This document shows, in pieces, positions 35,602-44,263 of a stretch of 64,000 bases of DNA. Under the pieces are notes generated by a model. That model was not told where the DNA came from. It saw only the letters and a list, made by a program, of their open reading frames with translations, and did not search any database. Made by a program: the position numbers and the translations under genes. Each line of letters begins with the position of its first letter. Within the stretch, counting starts at the first letter, position 1. This DNA comes from Balneolaceae bacterium (GTDB taxonomy: Bacteria; Bacteroidota; Rhodothermia; Balneolales; Balneolaceae), in assembly GCA_017640665.1 (NCBI GenBank), contig JAEPQE010000001.1:1195262-1259261 (forward strand). The letters are read 5' to 3'.

Positions 35602-37518
35602 ATGATTCGTAAAATATTTCTTCTTTTTGGATTGATCTCGGTAGCATTTCTACGCGAAGGCATGGCACAAAACTCTGGCGAAGAGTGGATTAAGGTATAC
35701 TTTAATATGCCTGCTGGAACTGAATTTTCTGAAGGAAATCATGAATGGGATTTAATAGGTACGCTTGAATCCTTGATCGATTCTGCCAAAACCAGTGTAG
35801 ATTTAAATATTTATGATTTAGAGCATCCAAGGGTAGCTTATGCTTTGGTTCGTGCCAAAGAACGGGGAGTACGAATTCGAATCGTTACGGACAACCACAA
35901 TAGGGATGACAGCAGAGAAGTAGATGCAGAAATGTGGAAGGTTTTGGGATCAGCAGGAATAATATCTATTGATGATGACGGAGACGTTTACTGGGAGACC
36001 GGCAATATCGAAGACAATAATCTAGTGAACGCCGGAGCGGATATGCATAATAAATTTGCGGTCATTGATTACCTCTCCCCTTCAAAAAATGATGATATTG
36101 TATGGACAGGCTCAACGAATCTGACGTACACTGGTGCCTATAATACCAACAACGTGGTAGTGATTAAAGATGATGAAGTTGCTCAGGTATATATTGAGGA
36201 GTTCAACCAAATGTGGGGAAGTGAAGGAAGTATGCCAGATCCTTCCCAATCGCTGTTTCATAAAGACAAAAGAGATGTAAGTAAGCATATATTCGATGTA
36301 AATGGCACAAAGATCGAAATTTATTTTGCCCCAATTAATCGTGATAAGAGTAAGCCAAGCATTAGTGATCGGCTTGTTAATTTGATAAAAGAAGAAGCGC
36401 AGACCGATATCAAATTTCAGGCATTTTCGATTACTCCAAACATTCCATTAAGTAAGGCAATGTGGGAGGCATCTTCTACAGGAGAAATAAAGCTAGAAGG
36501 GGTGATTGACCCGGCGTTTTATAGTCGTTATCGAAATGCAGGCGATATCTGGGGTTCGCCGGAGGCAAGGCTCTCAAATCGAATGATTTTGCCCGCAAAG
36601 GAGACACGTAAACTGCATCATAAGGTTATGTTAATTGATGCAGAAAACCCTGACCCTGATGATGTAGCAGTGGTAGTAACCGGGTCGTACAACTTTTCGA
36701 ACAATGCGGAATTCAATAACGACGAAAATATTTTGATCATCTATTCAGATGAAATAGCAGAACAATATGCAGCAGATTTTTCAGGTGCTCTATTAAGAGC
36801 CAAAGAAGAAATGGAAGCCCCGGCTCCACCTGTAGATCAAAATAAATGGTACTCAATATACGCGATCAGAGATGGGGGCTTTTTTGAAATTGAAATCCTG
36901 CCAGGGTTCGGATACCCTGTTCGTTTACTTGGGGTAGATGTCCCTTCCATTTTTGCAGGAGAAGACTCTTCCGAGTACTTCTCAGGTCCGGCTGCCGAGT
37001 ACCTCCGAAATCTGGTTGAAGGAAGAAAAGTAAAGGTTAAGGGTGCCGGAAAAGAAGCTCCGGAGTCATGGTATGGTGCATTTCGTGCCTATGTTGAGGT
37101 GGACTACGATGGAAATTCTTTACCGCTAAATCAAACGATGCTCAAAAACGGATATGGGGTTTATTCCAGGTATTACGCCCAGCACCCTGATTCTGTCGCG
37201 GCGTTTCAGTCCTATCAATCTGCCGCACAGGAAGCTAAAGAAGGAATGTGGAGATATCCGGATAAGGTAGGAACAATAGTCCCACGACTAAAAGAAGCTG
37301 GTAAAGGTGATGTTGCCGAGGTTGTATATCCCATCAACATAAATACAGCAGATCAGGCTACACTCCAGTTGCTTCCTGGAATAGGTGAAGCATATGCTAA
37401 AAGAATCATAGAATACCGTGAGCAAAACGGTGGCTTTAAATCCATCAACGAACTTATGAAGATTCGTGGAATCGGTGAAAAAAGGCTGCAACGACTTCGC
37501 CCGGTTGTGACTATTTAA
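35602..37518 (+). CDS. Secreted PLD-family nuclease with SNase and HhH domains
   Basis: A 638-residue exported protein: signal peptide (about 1-22, ending GMAQ), two phospholipase D-type domains with complete HKD motifs (H149 in MHNKFAVID and H339 in LHHKVMLID), a staphylococcal-nuclease-like domain (about 410-550, with VRLLGVDVPS and a WRYP ending) and a C-terminal helix-hairpin-helix DNA-binding pair (about 572-638, ININTADQATLQLLPGIGE). The order resembles a combination of PLD nuclease, SNase and ComEA-like domains. A role in degrading or taking up extracellular DNA is inferred. The SNase domain has diverged, so its activity is uncertain. Confidence 0.85.
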   Translation: MIRKIFLLFGLISVAFLREGMAQNSGEEWIKVYFNMPAGTEFSEGNHEWDLIGTLESLIDSAKTSVDLNIYDLEHPRVAYALVRAKERGVRIRIVTDNHNRDDSREVDAEMWKVLGSAGIISIDDDGDVYWETGNIEDNNLVNAGADMHNKFAVIDYLSPSKNDDIVWTGSTNLTYTGAYNTNNVVVIKDDEVAQVYIEEFNQMWGSEGSMPDPSQSLFHKDKRDVSKHIFDVNGTKIEIYFAPINRDKSKPSISDRLVNLIKEEAQTDIKFQAFSITPNIPLSKAMWEASSTGEIKLEGVIDPAFYSRYRNAGDIWGSPEARLSNRMILPAKETRKLHHKVMLIDAENPDPDDVAVVVTGSYNFSNNAEFNNDENILIIYSDEIAEQYAADFSGALLRAKEEMEAPAPPVDQNKWYSIYAIRDGGFFEIEILPGFGYPVRLLGVDVPSIFAGEDSSEYFSGPAAEYLRNLVEGRKVKVKGAGKEAPESWYGAFRAYVEVDYDGNSLPLNQTMLKNGYGVYSRYYAQHPDSVAAFQSYQSAAQEAKEGMWRYPDKVGTIVPRLKEAGKGDVAEVVYPININTADQATLQLLPGIGEAYAKRIIEYREQNGGFKSINELMKIRGIGEKRLQRLRPVVTI

Positions 37519-37519
37519 A

Positions 37520-37554
37520 AAGAAAACCCCGTCCGAGGTCAATCGAACGGGGTT
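37520..37554 (-). terminator. Terminator after tRNA-Lys (minus strand)
   Basis: AACCCCGTCCGA (37525-37536) pairs with TCGAACGGGGTT (37543-37554) with one mismatch and a 6-base loop. On the minus strand the stem is followed by TTTTCTTTTT, so it terminates the tRNA-Lys transcript; there is no T-run on the plus strand. Confidence 0.75.
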
Positions 37555-37604
37555 GGTCAAGAGAGAGTCAATATGAACTCTTTAAGGGGATATATAAATT
37601 TGTG

Positions 37605-37677
37605 TGATCCGGGAGGGACTCGAACCCTCGACCCACGGCTTAAAAGGCAGTTGCTCTACCAACTGAGCTACCGGATC
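37605..37677 (-). tRNA. tRNA-Lys (anticodon UUU)
   Basis: A 73-base cloverleaf on the minus strand. Acceptor GATCCGG pairs fully with CCGGATC, discriminator A. The anticodon loop CTTTTAA gives anticodon UUU. The T arm is GAGGG-TTCGAGT-CCCTC. The anticodon stem ACTGC/GCCGT has one T-C mismatch (positions 29 and 41). CCA is not encoded. Confidence 0.95.
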
Positions 37678-37753
37678 GGTCACAGACTCCAAAGATAAGG
37701 CTTTTACTAGGTTCTTTTCAATTCAAAATTGAGAAAACCTTATTAAAAGTTCT

Positions 37754-38248
37754 TCATTGATCTGAATTTGGTCCGGATTTTAAAATGACAACCAAATCTT
37801 CCTCTAAGCTGGAAATAGGTTCTTCTATTATCCTTCCATATTCTTTATTTCGCCTGACAATAATAAAAGTTGGAGTAAGCTTCAAGTCCCAACGCTCTAC
37901 GAGATCACTTGGCTCTGCTTTTTTTCTGCTAACAGCAATGTACTCAACCTTGATTTTTGCGTTGTTAGCCTCCTCAAGAGTTTTTATAAAAGCCGGAATT
38001 TGTTTTTTGCTGTCGTGGCACCAGGTTCCAAAAAGCACATGAATAGTAACCGAATCCTGAATTTCACTAAGATATTTAATCGCTTCGGGGTTCGGGGAAT
38101 ATCGTTTAGTATAAATATCAAAAACCCGATGTTGAGTGCGAACTTCTTCGGCAGTTGTTGGCCCGATGATATCAGGTGTTTGGGCAATTGATGAAATAGA
38201 GGTAAAAAGCATCATCAAAAAAAGGATAAAGAAAAATGTGCGCTTCAT
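37754..38248 (-). CDS. Exported thioredoxin-fold protein with CxxS motif
   Basis: A 164-residue exported protein: signal peptide (1-22, MKRTFFFILFLMMLFTSISS to IAQ) and a thioredoxin-like domain with the active-site stretch GTWCHDSKKQIPAF. The motif is CxxS, with only one Cys, so a disulfide-forming dithiol role is unlikely. I use the ATG at 38248 because the signal peptide begins there; longer in-frame starts would overlap the divergent HIT gene. Related Bacteroidota proteins carry a similar WCxDSK motif. Confidence 0.8.
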   Translation of the reverse strand: MKRTFFFILFLMMLFTSISSIAQTPDIIGPTTAEEVRTQHRVFDIYTKRYSPNPEAIKYLSEIQDSVTIHVLFGTWCHDSKKQIPAFIKTLEEANNAKIKVEYIAVSRKKAEPSDLVERWDLKLTPTFIIVRRNKEYGRIIEEPISSLEEDLVVILKSGPNSDQ

Positions 38249-38319
38249 TATTTTGTGCATAAGCAATTCTGTTTTCCAGATAGTATCTTCAGCAAGATAG
38301 TGTTTACTAAATAAATAAG

Positions 38320-38718
38320 ATGGCAAGTATTTTTACCAAAATCATAAACGGCGAAATCCCCTGTTACAAAATTGCAGAAAATGAAGCTTATTTCGCTTTT
38401 TTGGATATCAATCCGATTGCTGAGGGGCATACACTGATAGTTCCTAAAAAGGAAGTGGATTACGTTTTTGATCTGGAAGATGAAGTTCTTTCAGGATTGA
38501 TGAGTTTTTCTAAGAAAGTAGCACTCGCAATTGATGATGCACTGGGTACCATTCGAACAGGGGTTATTGTAGAAGGAATGGAAGTTCCGCATGCGCACAT
38601 TCATTTGGTTCCAATTTACTATGAAGGTCAACCAGTGAGCCTTGGACGTAAAACAGAAGTGAGCAAAGAACGGATGGAAGAACTCGCACAATTAATCAGT
38701 AAGTCGGTGAAAGCATGA
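38320..38718 (+). CDS. HIT-family nucleotide hydrolase
   Basis: A 132-residue histidine triad protein. The triad HAHIHLVP is near the C-terminus (about residues 91-98), with the FLDINPIAEGHTLIVPK core upstream. Members hydrolyse AMP-linked phosphoramidates or dinucleotide polyphosphates; the actual substrate is unknown. It overlaps the aroQ start by 4 bases, so the HIT, aroQ and flippase genes form a coupled run. Confidence 0.95.
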   Translation: MASIFTKIINGEIPCYKIAENEAYFAFLDINPIAEGHTLIVPKKEVDYVFDLEDEVLSGLMSFSKKVALAIDDALGTIRTGVIVEGMEVPHAHIHLVPIYYEGQPVSLGRKTEVSKERMEELAQLISKSVKA

Positions 38719-39149
38719 AGATTTTAATCATAAATGGTCCGAATTTGAATTTACTGGGCACCCGCGATACCAATGTATACGGTACTGGCACGCTGGACGA
38801 GCTGAATACTTTTTTGCAGGAAAGCTTTCCAGAACATGACTTAGAATTTTTCCAAAGCAATGTGGAAGGTGAAATTGTCAACAAGCTGCAACAGGCAATG
38901 ACGGATGGAACACGAGGTCTGGTTACGAACCTGGGAGCTTACACTCATACCTCGGTTGCTCTTCGGGATGCCCTGGAACCAATCACCTTTCCAAAAGTAG
39001 AAGTTCATATTTCCAATATTCATGCACGTGAAGAATTCCGTGAAAAATCTCTGACCGGTGAAGTAATGAATGGCATCATTACCGGTTTTGGGAAGCACAG
39101 TTATGTGCTTGGGATTCAGGCTGTGGAACATCTATCCTCCAACGGGTGA
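38715..39149 (+). CDS. aroQ: Type II 3-dehydroquinate dehydratase
   Basis: A 144-residue enzyme that dehydrates 3-dehydroquinate to 3-dehydroshikimate. The family opening INGPNLNLLGTRDTNVYGTGTLDEL, the NLGAYTHTSVALRDAL segment and the catalytic-His region VHISNIHAREEFREKS are intact. It overlaps the HIT gene start by 4 bases and the flippase start by 4. With aroC at 22748 it is the second shikimate-pathway gene in the window. Confidence 0.97.
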   Translation: MKILIINGPNLNLLGTRDTNVYGTGTLDELNTFLQESFPEHDLEFFQSNVEGEIVNKLQQAMTDGTRGLVTNLGAYTHTSVALRDALEPITFPKVEVHISNIHAREEFREKSLTGEVMNGIITGFGKHSYVLGIQAVEHLSSNG

Positions 39150-40621
39150 GAAAACTCAAAGAACTATTTTCTGATACACTTATTTACGGCATCAGCAGTG
39201 TGTTTGCCCGTTTTATAAACTATCTCCTTGTTCCACTCTACACTGGAGTTTTTGAGCCTGATCGCTATGGTGTTATCAGTTTAGTCTATGTAGCTATTGT
39301 GCTGCTCAATATTTTCTTTACTATGGGGATGGAATCGTCTTATATCCGGTATGGAAAAGATCGTGAGCAAGCCAAGGGGTATTTTAAAACCATTCAGCTA
39401 TTCCTTTTTGGAGCATCAATAGTACTTGTTACCATTCTGTGGCTTTTCGAGCCCTTACTTTCTCCATTACTGAGCCTTGGGGTTGATGAGCATTCTATAT
39501 TTCTGATGATGCTCGGAATCCTGTTCTTTGATACCCTGTCGATTGTTCCTTTTGCCGAACTCAGACTTTCACAACGAGCGTGGCTTTTTGCTGCCCTAAG
39601 AACCGGGAATGTGCTGATCAATATCGGACTGAACTTGTATTTGATACTAAGTTTGAATTATGGGATCGAAGCTGTTTTCATCAGTAATTTGGCTGCCTCA
39701 GGGATAACAACGGCAGTTATTTTGCTGATTACATTTCCCATGTTCAAAGGCGCATGGAATACTGAATTTTTACAGAAAGCATTTTCATTTGGACTTCCCT
39801 TCATTCCAGCCGGATTAGGATATGCTATAAATGAGGGGTTGGATCGTTTCTTTCTTAAGGGGATGTCCGAATCCGAAATTCTGGATATTTATGGTGCAGG
39901 TTTCACTTCCGAAGATCTTATCGGTATTTACAGCGCATGTTACAAACTGGCAGTGTTCATGCTGTTACTGGTTCAGATGTTTCGCATGGCATGGCAACCG
40001 TTTTTTATGCGCCAAAGTGAAGAAGAAGATGCTCCCTCCCTGTTTGCCCAAACCTTCACTTTTTTCAATGTAGCTGCTGCAGTTATCTTTTTGATGGTTT
40101 CCCTGTTTCTGGAGCAGATCGTGTCCATTAAAATTCCATTTCTGGATGCTTACTTGATTGGGAAAGATTATTGGATGGGGCTATCCATCGTTCCGTTTTT
40201 GTTGATGGCTTATTGGTTTCAGGGCTGGTACGTAAACTTCTCAGCAGGAATTTTCATCGCCGAAAAAACAAAACGACTTGCTCAAATTACCTTAACGGGA
40301 GCAGCTGTTACTATTATTGTTAACCTGATACTGATTCCTATATACGGCATGCTGGGGTCTGCGCTGGCAACATTGCTTAGTTATTTAGTAATGGCAATGC
40401 TGATTTATCGATATTCGGTTTCATCCTTTGATGTACCCTATAAACTGTGGCAAGGATTTGCCGTAGTTGGAGTTACAGCGCTTGCCGTTTTTGGAAAGTC
40501 CTTTTTATCTGACCGATTTTTTTCAGACATTACCACTTCAGTACTATTATTTATAAGTGCTTTGTTTTTGATCAGCGTATTGAGTTTCGGAGATCGATTG
40601 ATAGTAAAAAAAGACAGCTGA
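39146..40621 (+). CDS. Polysaccharide biosynthesis flippase (MATE/Wzx-like)
   Basis: A 491-residue membrane protein with about 12-14 hydrophobic segments, of the polysaccharide transport/oligosaccharide flippase type (N-terminal FSDTLIYGISSVFARFINYLLVPLYTGVF). It probably moves lipid-linked glycans across the inner membrane. The start is GTG at 39146, overlapping the aroQ stop in GTGA, so translation is coupled. No glycosyltransferase cluster is adjacent. Confidence 0.88.
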   Translation: MRKLKELFSDTLIYGISSVFARFINYLLVPLYTGVFEPDRYGVISLVYVAIVLLNIFFTMGMESSYIRYGKDREQAKGYFKTIQLFLFGASIVLVTILWLFEPLLSPLLSLGVDEHSIFLMMLGILFFDTLSIVPFAELRLSQRAWLFAALRTGNVLINIGLNLYLILSLNYGIEAVFISNLAASGITTAVILLITFPMFKGAWNTEFLQKAFSFGLPFIPAGLGYAINEGLDRFFLKGMSESEILDIYGAGFTSEDLIGIYSACYKLAVFMLLLVQMFRMAWQPFFMRQSEEEDAPSLFAQTFTFFNVAAAVIFLMVSLFLEQIVSIKIPFLDAYLIGKDYWMGLSIVPFLLMAYWFQGWYVNFSAGIFIAEKTKRLAQITLTGAAVTIIVNLILIPIYGMLGSALATLLSYLVMAMLIYRYSVSSFDVPYKLWQGFAVVGVTALAVFGKSFLSDRFFSDITTSVLLFISALFLISVLSFGDRLIVKKDS

Positions 40622-40658
40622 TCCTGATAGTATAAAGTCGGTTTAAAAAGGGATTACA

Positions 40659-41474
40659 ATGAGTAGCCAATACAAAGTTGGAATATATGTAGACGCCGTT
40701 AATGTGACTATGAATGGCGGATATGGGTTGAGATACGATACACTTCGAAAATTTGCTTGTCGTGGAGGGGGGCTACCTTCCCGCCTGAATGTGTATTTAT
40801 GTTATGATGAAGAGCGCCTCAAAACAGATTCGGAATATAAAGCACGGAATAAACGCTTTTGCGAAATGCTCCGTGACTTCGAGTACAAGGTAATTGAGAA
40901 ACCCATTCAGGTTTATACCAATAATGAAACCGGTGAGAAATCCTCTAAATCAACCATCGATATGGATATGGCGGTGGATATGTTGGTTCAGGCAGATTAT
41001 TTAGATAAAATTGTGTTATTGAGTAGCAACGGGAGTTATTGTAGTGCAGTAAATGCCATTCAGAACAAAGGCTGCAAGGTAGAGTTAATTGGATTTGATA
41101 ACGTCTCATCCGGTCTTAAAAAATCTGTCGATTCCTATGTTTCTGGCTATCTGATTCCAAAAATGCTTCCGGTTGAATCGCCATATCCCTGGGGCGATGC
41201 CGGCTCCCGGGTGCGGGGGGTTTGCTATGATTTCTCCCATCAGGATGGATACGGCTTTATGAGATTCCAGTCGGAATTCAGCGACAATCTTTGGATCACA
41301 GATTCCCGTGACTGTGACTCTCCCTATAAAACCGTGTTTGCCCACATCTCCCAGTTCGAAGACGACCTTGATTCCAACCACATCCCCAGTCGTGACTTAA
41401 TCTTCGAATTCGATATCATCGAAAATGATAAAGGTCTCGTCGCTGAGAATATCGTGTTGGTGAGTGGGAATTGA
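40659..41474 (+). CDS. NYN-domain protein fused to a cold-shock-like domain
   Basis: A 271-residue cytosolic protein. The N-terminal NYN/LabA (PIN-like) domain (about 5-165) shows YVDAVNV (first acidic motif) and DMDMAVDML (second). The third motif, normally SGDGDF, reads SSNGSY (about residues 127-132), so the usual Asp residues are gone and nuclease activity is doubtful. Residues about 185-268 look like a cold-shock domain (GVCYDFSHQDGYGFMRF, VFAHISQFEDD, FEFDIIENDKGLVAENIVLV), predicting RNA binding. It follows the flippase by 37 bases with its own spacing and is not clearly an operon member. Confidence 0.8.
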   Translation: MSSQYKVGIYVDAVNVTMNGGYGLRYDTLRKFACRGGGLPSRLNVYLCYDEERLKTDSEYKARNKRFCEMLRDFEYKVIEKPIQVYTNNETGEKSSKSTIDMDMAVDMLVQADYLDKIVLLSSNGSYCSAVNAIQNKGCKVELIGFDNVSSGLKKSVDSYVSGYLIPKMLPVESPYPWGDAGSRVRGVCYDFSHQDGYGFMRFQSEFSDNLWITDSRDCDSPYKTVFAHISQFEDDLDSNHIPSRDLIFEFDIIENDKGLVAENIVLVSGN

Positions 41475-41520
41475 TTTTTTTGATCAAATAAGCTTTATAT
41501 ATAATTGGTATCTAAGACTA

Positions 41521-41662
41521 TCTCCCTTTGGAGGGAGACAGAAATCACGCATACGGGGTTTCAGAGGGAGGATGGTGGCAGAAAGAAATTAAGAGCCAGA
41601 CATGGTCCTCTCCCTGATTCATACGCAAGCGCATGAATCTGTCCCTCCCTAAGGAGGGACAG
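41521..41662. repeat. REP-like hairpin cluster
   Basis: Three hairpins: TCTCCCT-ttgg-AGGGAGA (41521-41538), GATTCAT.CGC/GCG.ATGAATC (41616-41639, one mismatch) and CTGTCCCTCC-ctaa-GGAGGGACAG (41639-41662). The outer hairpins are related and lie in inverted orientation, as in palindromic intergenic elements. It fills most of the gap between the convergent NYN and Gfo/Idh/MocA genes. Confidence 0.65.
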
Positions 41663-41684
41663 ATTACTTCTTTTCAAATAAAGA

Positions 41685-42665
41685 TCAAATCTTCCCCAAA
41701 ACCTTATCCATCACCCAATTTGCTTTAGCTCCGGTATGACCAGTACTTGGACAATTACCTATTCCTCTTAGTTCATCCACAATGGTTTGGATCAATGGTT
41801 GTTGAACATGTTGAGGATATGGGATACTAAACTCCTGTCGTTTTGAATCAGTCTCGAGAACTATTGGAGTTGTATCATTAAAACAACAGAATGTAATTGT
41901 TCCTTTATCTCCGATAATCTGCACCTGATCTTTCTGATGGCTGGCTAAAGAGGTGAATGTCCAGCTTCCACTCCCAATCAAACCACTTTCAAATTTGAAG
42001 GAAGCGGTAACAGTATCTTCAGCTGCATTTTGTCTAAGCGCATTGGAAGCTATTCCGACTATATCAACAAAATCACCAAAATAGTAAGCCAACAAATCCA
42101 ATTGATGAGAAGCGAGATCATGAAAATGTCCACCGCCGGAAATTTCAGGATTTACTCTCCAGTTTAAGTTAGGATCAGCATCAGCGATTTTTGGAGATTT
42201 TAGTAGTGTCAGGTTTACCACGGTAATGGTTCCAATTATCCCGGACTCAATCAGTTCTTTTACTTTTAAAAAATAAGGGAGTTGCCGACGATAATAAGCA
42301 ACAAAAAGTGGGACACCAGCTTTCTCACAGGCTTCAATCATCTGCTGACATTCTGCGTAGGTTCTGCCCATTGGTTTTTCTACATAGATCGGTTTTCCCG
42401 CTTGAGCAACTTTCAACACATATTCAAGATGTGAGTTTGGTGGGGTAGCTACATAAACAGCATTTACTTCCGGGTCATTGATGAGGTCATCAGCATCAGA
42501 ATACCAGACCGGAACTTGATGACGGTACGCATAATCTTCAGCTCTCTCTGCATTCCGGCGCATAACGGTCACCAGCTCAGAATGCTCAATTTTTGAAAAA
42601 GCCGGTCCGCTTTTTACCTCACAGACATCCCCGCAACCAATAATTCCCCATTTGATTTTATTCAT
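41685..42665 (-). CDS. Gfo/Idh/MocA-family oxidoreductase
   Basis: A 326-residue NAD(P)-dependent oxidoreductase. The Rossmann motif WGIIGCGDV opens the protein, and YVEKPMGRTYAEC is the conserved E-K-P substrate-side motif, with a His-containing GGGHFHDLASHQLD later. No export signal. I use the ATG at 42665 because the motif begins four residues later; a longer start is possible but adds an unconserved stretch. Substrate (sugar or inositol derivative) unknown. Confidence 0.9.
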   Translation of the reverse strand: MNKIKWGIIGCGDVCEVKSGPAFSKIEHSELVTVMRRNAERAEDYAYRHQVPVWYSDADDLINDPEVNAVYVATPPNSHLEYVLKVAQAGKPIYVEKPMGRTYAECQQMIEACEKAGVPLFVAYYRRQLPYFLKVKELIESGIIGTITVVNLTLLKSPKIADADPNLNWRVNPEISGGGHFHDLASHQLDLLAYYFGDFVDIVGIASNALRQNAAEDTVTASFKFESGLIGSGSWTFTSLASHQKDQVQIIGDKGTITFCCFNDTTPIVLETDSKRQEFSIPYPQHVQQPLIQTIVDELRGIGNCPSTGHTGAKANWVMDKVLGKI

Positions 42666-42784
42666 GGGTTTAAGGTATAAAAAAACTATTAGTCTTATAT
42701 AAAGCTCATGAGTTAAAAATGGGGTCAACCTGAACATGATTCAGGGTCTTAAGGAGTAGCTCATAATCCATAAGTTATTTCTTC

Positions 42785-42886
42785 CCACTTTTGTTCAGGC
42801 AAAAGTGGAGCAAAACCTGCTATTCCTTCATAACTCCAGTTCCGGGTTATTCTGATATTGTTATACAAAAATCACCCCTTGAGGGG
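42785..42886. repeat. Intergenic hairpins upstream of the AT-rich patch
   Basis: CCACTTTTG-ttcagg-CAAAAGTGG (42785-42808) is a perfect 9-bp hairpin, followed by a GC-rich stretch and a second hairpin CCCCT-tg-AGGGG (42875-42886). Both resemble palindromic intergenic elements. The rest of the 416-base gap 42666-43081 shows nothing I can name, beyond an AT-rich stretch at about 42990-43080 that probably holds the promoter of the next gene. Confidence 0.5.
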
Positions 42887-43081
42887 AGATGAAAGTTCAA
42901 GCAGGTACTTTGAACTTTGTTGTCAAGCCGATACCTATTCAGCTCTTTGTCCTAGTTTACTAGAGTAGATATGTGCCTTATCCATAGACGTATAAAAAAT
43001 ATATTTTTATATATGTAACAATCAGGACTCATTTACCTCTTATTAATTGTAATTGTTAAATATTAAAGCAAGTGTACAGAA

Positions 43082-44263
43082 ATGAATAAAAGAAAATGGC
43101 TGGTTAGGGTGCTTATTTTGAGTATTTTTTTGATAACAGGTCAAGCATGTACCACAAATAGTGATAATGATTTTAGTCCAATTAAAGAAAAAGGAAAAAC
43201 ATTGCTCCCAAATCTAAATATGGAAAAATTTATTCCCGAAAATTCTTTAGGAGGTGAAATCAGATCAAAAACTGAGGGTGCCACAACGATTGAGTGGGAA
43301 TCTATTGAAAAACTTCTTAAACAAGCCCAGGACCAAACAGAAGCAGAATTAATAGCCGTATTTAGTATAAGAGACTCTATGGGAGTATGGTATAATTATT
43401 ATTTACAACCGTTAGGCTTTTCACCACAAGCAATGGAAGAAGCGAATGGCAAAACACAACTTTTTGTGTATGAGCTAGATAAAGATGGTATTGGCTCTGT
43501 TCCAAGAATTGCAATTGCGGTTATACCTAAAGGTGAACAGGCATTTGAAGAAATGGAAAATTGGATCTTACCCAAAGTTGATACAGAACCAGAGCAGGAG
43601 AAGCTCAAAAGTACCTGTGAATATGTAAAAGTAGCACCTGCTGCTACGGTATGCTGGAGAGGAGGATGTACGTACTATCCACCTATTTATGAGTGGGATT
43701 GTAGCGGAGGAGGCTCTAGTAATCCATCTTGGAATTGGCCAACTGATGATGGAGATAAAAGTGGTGGTAGTGGTTCTGGTGGAATAGAGGAAAATACCAA
43801 AACAGATTGTAATCCATTGGAACTATATCTTTGTGGCCCTCCTTCTGGAGTGCCCGTAGATGTCTATGATCGATTAACCGTTGAAGAAAAGAAACTGTGC
43901 TGGCAAAACCCAACGAGATGTATAGGTGTTTATAACTTATCTATTGAGGCTTTTGAATGGGCAGCTAGCGTTCATACATCTGGAGCACATAATGGGACTC
44001 AAGATGCACTTAGGCATGCAATGTGGAACGCATTAATGACCTATGACTATGACAAAGAATATGCAAAAAAATGGGGTGATGCCCATGAATCGGGATCAAG
44101 CGATCCCAGAGAAACGATAATGGATTTATATAACAACTCGGTAGGGAGAGAAATAGGTGAAGAGCTAAAAAATCAGAATGAGCCTAGAAATAATCTTAAA
44201 GAAGCAATACTTAATGCTTCAAGGAATGGTGAATTATGTGTGGATTTTACAAAATGCGGTTAA
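43082..44263 (+). CDS. Lipoprotein with DUF6973-like C-terminal domain
   Basis: A 393-residue lipoprotein: signal with lipobox TGQAC (Cys at residue 23), an unrecognised middle part with a Cys-rich segment (about 180-210, followed by a Gly/Ser-rich linker) and a C-terminal domain (about 265-393) with HNGTQDALRHAMWNALM, WGDAHESGSS and MDLYNNSVGREIG. This His/Trp/Asp pattern resembles DUF6973-type domains found at the ends of exported, toxin-like proteins. Enzyme activity is unknown; a metal-dependent hydrolase is one possibility. The 3' end overlaps the next gene by 10 bases. The region is visibly AT-richer than its neighbours. Confidence 0.7.
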   Translation: MNKRKWLVRVLILSIFLITGQACTTNSDNDFSPIKEKGKTLLPNLNMEKFIPENSLGGEIRSKTEGATTIEWESIEKLLKQAQDQTEAELIAVFSIRDSMGVWYNYYLQPLGFSPQAMEEANGKTQLFVYELDKDGIGSVPRIAIAVIPKGEQAFEEMENWILPKVDTEPEQEKLKSTCEYVKVAPAATVCWRGGCTYYPPIYEWDCSGGGSSNPSWNWPTDDGDKSGGSGSGGIEENTKTDCNPLELYLCGPPSGVPVDVYDRLTVEEKKLCWQNPTRCIGVYNLSIEAFEWAASVHTSGAHNGTQDALRHAMWNALMTYDYDKEYAKKWGDAHESGSSDPRETIMDLYNNSVGREIGEELKNQNEPRNNLKEAILNASRNGELCVDFTKCG

